From Paenibacillus sp. PastM-3 (GTDB taxonomy: Bacteria; Bacillota; Bacilli; Paenibacillales; Paenibacillaceae), in assembly GCF_029893965.1 (NCBI RefSeq), contig NZ_JARXXP010000028.1, forward strand, positions 1 to 62,695: a DNA stretch of 62,695 bases, in the 5' to 3' direction. The notes below the pieces were generated by a model. That model ran no database searches, had not been told where the DNA came from, and was given only the letters and a program-made list of their open reading frames with translations. The translations under genes were made by a program, and so were the position numbers. Every line of letters begins with the position of its first letter. Position 1 is the stretch's first letter. This document shows positions 61,501-62,695 of the stretch, piece after piece.

Positions 61501-62226
61501 TTGCACCCACAGCATGACGACAATGAAATTCAGGTGTATGAAACCACTGAGCTATATGGTGAAAAAGGGCGCTTCCGCGTCCTTCAGTTCTCCGGCGATG
61601 CCATCCAGGGCGCGCTTGACCTGGAGCGGCCGAAGCGGGTTGTGTTCGAATACCCGCGGGCGATGATTCACTTGATGGAATACAACAGGCCGTTGTTTCA
61701 GGATGTGTTCTTAATCGGGCACGGGATCGGCACGATTGCCGGTTATTTTGCGGAGAAGCGCTTCAAGGTGGCCGAGGTGAATGAGGAGGTTGTCCGCTAC
61801 AGCAGATCCCATTTCGGCTACACTCAGGACAATGTCCTGATCGGCGACGGCCGAAGTCTGCTTGAAGAGGAGCGGGACGGCCAGTATGATTACATTCTGC
61901 TGGACGCTTTTACTGCCTCGGGCACGCCGCAGCATCTGATCTCCAGCGGATTTTTTAGTCTTACCCGCTCCAAGCTCCATTCCGGCGGCTCCATCCTCAT
62001 GAACCTGATGGGCAAAAGCGAAAACGACCGCCGGATGGGCGCTATCCACACTACGCTCAGCGAACACTATCCCTATGTTGAAGCCTTCGCCCTGCCGGCC
62101 GAAGGTGCTGCCGATGTCCGCAACATCCTTCTAATGGGCAGCGGCCGCCCGGTCCGCTACCAGGCCCGCCAGCTGGCCGGCTTCGTCCCGGTCACCCTCG
62201 GCCAGGGGCATGTGATCTGGGATTGA
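61501..62226 (+). CDS. Spermidine synthase-like (SAM-fold) protein
   Basis: The 241-residue cytoplasmic protein resembles the spermidine synthase family. It has a nucleotide-type glycine loop (IGHGIGTIAGYF), an acidic residue in VAEVNEEVVRYSR, NVLIGDGRSLLEEE, and LLDAFTASGTPQHL at the position of the active-site strand. The usual catalytic acidic pair of true spermidine synthases is not evident in that last motif, so it may be a methyltransferase-like relative. The TTG start has AAGGAG 8 bases upstream and lies 12 bases after the response regulator stop, suggesting co-transcription. Confidence 0.8.
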   Translation: MHPQHDDNEIQVYETTELYGEKGRFRVLQFSGDAIQGALDLERPKRVVFEYPRAMIHLMEYNRPLFQDVFLIGHGIGTIAGYFAEKRFKVAEVNEEVVRYSRSHFGYTQDNVLIGDGRSLLEEERDGQYDYILLDAFTASGTPQHLISSGFFSLTRSKLHSGGSILMNLMGKSENDRRMGAIHTTLSEHYPYVEAFALPAEGAADVRNILLMGSGRPVRYQARQLAGFVPVTLGQGHVIWD

Positions 62227-62238
62227 GAGGATGGGGTG

Positions 62239-62600
62239 ATTCCGCCCACCGTCCGCTGAGTTAGTGGGATTTTTGCCCTTGATTTGCCCATTCCGCCCGC
62301 CGTCGGCTGAGTTAGTGGGATTTTTCCCTTTACTTCGGCTATTCCCGCCCACCTTTGGCCGAGTTAATGGGATTTTTCCCTTTACTTCGGCTATTCCCGC
62401 CCATCTTTGGCCGAGTTAATGGGATTTTTCCCTTTACTTCGGCTATTCCCGCCCACCTTTGGCCGAGTTAATGGGATTTTTCCCTTTACTTCGGCTATTC
62501 CGCCTGCCATCGGCGGAATCAGAGGCACTTTTGCCTTTGATTTGACCATTCCGCGTACTTTCAGCGGAATCAAGGGCACTTTCGCCCTTAATTTGGCTGC
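62239..62600 (+). repeat. Hairpin repeat array D, seven 51-52 bp units
   Basis: Seven tandem units each combine an ATTCCGCC-type palindrome (perfect in unit 6 as ATTCCGCC and GGCGGAAT) with a second palindrome such as AATGGGATTTTTCCCTTT, AGAGGCACTTTTGCCTTT or AAGGGCACTTTCGCCCTT. Units 3-5 are almost identical; units 1, 2, 6 and 7 are diverged. The array fills the gap between the spermidine-synthase-like gene and the insertion sequence end. Confidence 0.85.
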
Positions 62601-62601
62601 C

Positions 62602-62695
62602 TGGATTGTCAACAGTAAATCAGACAACTTTTTTAAGGGCTTCTTGACGATACTGAACAGGCGTTAGGTAACCCAATGTGCCATGAATACGATGC
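62602..62695 (-). mobile_element. End of an IS3-family insertion sequence, continuing past the window
   Basis: The last 94 bases contain the 3' end of a transposase gene and probably its flanking terminal repeat, which begins at TGG (62602) or TGTCAACAG (62607); IS3-family ends begin with TG. The other end is outside the window, so element size and target duplication cannot be seen. Confidence 0.65.
62620..62695 (-). CDS. IS3-family transposase, C-terminal fragment (partial)
   Basis: Reading the minus strand from the window edge gives HRIHGTLGYLTPVQYRQEAL, then KKVV and a TGA stop at 62620-62622. This is the conserved C-terminus of the integrase-type transposase of IS3-family elements (RIHGTLGYLTP). 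The gene continues beyond 62695, so integrity of the catalytic DDE residues cannot be judged. Confidence 0.88.
   Translation of the reverse strand, partial: HRIHGTLGYLTPVQYRQEALKKVV

Noticed and set aside
61501..62226. True spermidine synthase linked to the two Pot-like importers
   Set aside because: The active-site strand lacks the usual catalytic acidic pair, the gene is far from both importers, and it appears co-transcribed with the YesN-like regulator.
62239..62600. CRISPR array
   Set aside because: The units are repeated throughout with no variable spacers, each contains two palindromes, and no cas genes are present. The same layout recurs at three other gaps.
62131..62627. Possible short minus-strand genes with repeated GGNSRSKGKNP-like peptides
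   Set aside because: The peptides are translations of array D, whose 52-base units shift frame. There is no start signal, and the reading frames stop at random.

Overview
The window reads as chromosomal DNA of a Gram-positive Firmicute, most likely Paenibacillus or a close relative. The grounds are strong AGGAGG-type ribosome binding sites with frequent GTG and TTG starts, lipoprotein signal peptides on most solute-binding proteins, CUT1 sugar transporters without their own ATPase, a YesM/YesN-type two-component pair, and cre-like catabolite sites. The genus is inferred from gene content and style, not from a marker gene.

Layout. (1) 104-2935: a SUKH/SMI1-type protein, then a convergent large methyltransferase. 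(2) 3058-19395: a ten-gene minus-strand glycan operon with a divergent LacI-family regulator. It encodes a lipoprotein solute-binding protein, a 986-residue solute-binding protein with two extra sugar-binding-like modules, two separate pairs of CUT1 permeases, an NHL-repeat membrane protein, a Yip1-family membrane protein, a DUF5696 membrane-anchored protein and a GH5-X2-CBM46 endoglucanase with a C-terminal membrane anchor. (3) 19572-25538: a polyamine-type ABC importer with a FluG-like amidohydrolase and a GntR-family regulator. (4) 25704-36921: a hydantoin/ureide module (hyuA, hyuB, two NCS1 permeases, N-carbamoyl amidohydrolase, racemase) with a divergent PucR-type regulator. (5) 37027-41210: radical SAM/SPASM protein, Gfo/Idh/MocA oxidoreductase, threonine synthase and a CYTH protein. 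(6) 41860-48389: a purine-nucleoside operon (solute-binding protein, nucleoside hydrolase, two permeases, ATPase, adenine deaminase), followed by a DUF2294 gene. (7) 49275-61488: galactomannan-type utilisation, with GH36 alpha-galactosidase, GH2 beta-mannosidase, a divergent CUT1 importer, and a YesM-like kinase and YesN-like regulator. (8) 61501-62695: a spermidine-synthase-like protein, a hairpin repeat array and the 3' end of an IS3-family transposase running off the window.

How the genes work together. Regions 2 and 7 look like two polysaccharide utilisation units: surface hydrolysis, oligosaccharide import by CUT1 permeases that must borrow an ATPase encoded elsewhere, and cytoplasmic trimming. 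Regions 3, 4 and 6 are nitrogen and nucleobase scavenging units; those of regions 3 and 6 are ABC importers that carry their own ATPase.

Two things stand out. The first is the region 2 operon, in which DUF5696, Yip1 and NHL-repeat proteins sit between two permease pairs; this may be an undescribed membrane glycan-processing and uptake assembly. The second is a family of intergenic hairpin repeats with a 51-52 bp period at four loci, whose two stem arms change together between copies.
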